Source: CAYGWP01 sp964353455 (GTDB lineage Bacteria; Planctomycetota; Phycisphaerae; FEN-1346). From it: 6,124 nucleotides of DNA. The translations under genes and the position numbers were made by a program. Shown piece after piece: positions 6,034 to 6,124 of this stretch; the first letter of the stretch is position 1, and every line of letters begins with the position of its first letter. Location: NCBI GenBank assembly GCA_964353455.1, contig CAYGWP010000318.1, forward strand, positions 1-6,124, given 5' to 3'. The notes below the pieces were generated by a model. It saw only the letters and a program-made list of their open reading frames with translations, was not told where the DNA came from and searched no databases.

Positions 6034-6061
6034 AGTGTAACCAATCCCAGCCCGCGGTCAA
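6034..6061 (-). promoter_or_regulatory. Promoter embedded in the CRISPR repeat
   Basis: On the minus strand the repeat contains TTGACC (6061-6056, five of six consensus bases) and TACACT (6039-6034, four of six) with 16 bp between them. In the second copy the -10 box is at 6105-6100, and its start point would fall about 7-9 bases into the spacer. This would give crRNAs with about 22-24 nt of guide without needing RNase III to trim 5' ends, as described for Neisseria meningitidis. The -35 box of the second copy lies beyond the window. Confidence 0.6.
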
Positions 6062-6124
6062 TCCACAACTCTTGCTCGGCCAGGAGTTCCCGGCCGCAAA
6101 GTGTAACCAATCCCAGCCCGCGGT
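6034..6124 (-). CRISPR. Type II-C CRISPR array, cas2-proximal end, cut by window end
   Basis: A full repeat occupies 6034-6069, a 30-bp spacer 6070-6099, and the first 25 bases of a second repeat 6100-6124, identical to 6034-6058. The 66-bp period equals a 36-bp repeat plus a 30-bp spacer, standard for type II-C. The 36-bp length is inferred from this period and from the end sequence; only 25 bp of the match are visible. The crRNA strand is minus, where the repeat starts GTTGTGGATTGACC and ends GGTTACACT, matching the general form of Neisseria repeats (GTTGTAG at one end, TACAAT at the other). The anti-repeat of the tracrRNA confirms this strand. No repeat copy is seen between 5986 and 6033, so this is one end of the array. 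Confidence 0.92.

Noticed and set aside
6003..6082. TGCTCGGCC shared by the palindrome arm and the spacer
   Set aside because: Nine GC-rich bases in this composition are too few to suggest a self-targeting spacer or common origin.

Overview
The window is GC-rich bacterial DNA. It carries a complete set of type II-C CRISPR-Cas protein genes (cas9-cas1-cas2), the beginning of their CRISPR array, and a tracrRNA gene that I infer from pairing. A dTDP-glucose 4,6-dehydratase gene lies upstream. The long non-coding stretch after that gene is crowded with short direct and inverted repeats of a kind common in Planctomycetota and other uncultivated PVC-like or Chloroflexi-like genomes. The taxonomic guess is weak; the window holds no rRNA or ribosomal marker.

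Layout: 4-1014 (+) rmlB/rfbB-type sugar nucleotide dehydratase. 1015-1540 non-coding, holding a 23-bp-arm hairpin built from 9-bp repeats, an imperfect long palindrome, 10-bp tandem repeats and 7-bp tandem repeats. About 1545-1669 (-) tracrRNA. 1676-1708 two overlapping divergent promoters, one for tracrRNA (-) and one for cas9 (+). 1753-4788 (+) compact 1011-residue Cas9 with all RuvC and HNH catalytic residues. 4781-5665 (+) cas1 and 5656-5985 (+) cas2, each overlapping the previous gene. 5949-6011 a 23-bp interrupted palindrome spanning the cas2 stop codon. 6034 to the window end: CRISPR array with one full 36-bp repeat, one 30-bp spacer and the first 25 bp of a second repeat.

How the parts fit: the repeat reads in its usual type II orientation (starting GTTGTGG, ending TTACACT) on the minus strand, so the array points back toward cas2. 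The end of the repeat forms a near-consensus promoter (TTGACC, 16 bp, TACACT), so each spacer could be transcribed from its own promoter as in Neisseria type II-C systems. The inferred tracrRNA starts directly with a 37-nt anti-repeat that can pair with 32 of the 36 repeat bases (27 Watson-Crick, 5 G-U, one bulged base). It continues with AAGGCC and two stem-loops, the plan seen in known II-C tracrRNAs. There is no csn2 or cas4, which supports subtype II-C.

The system belongs to a known class. The less ordinary points are the tightly interlocked divergent promoters for tracrRNA and cas9, the repeat-embedded promoter in a GC-rich non-Neisseria setting, and the palindrome standing between the array and the cas operon.
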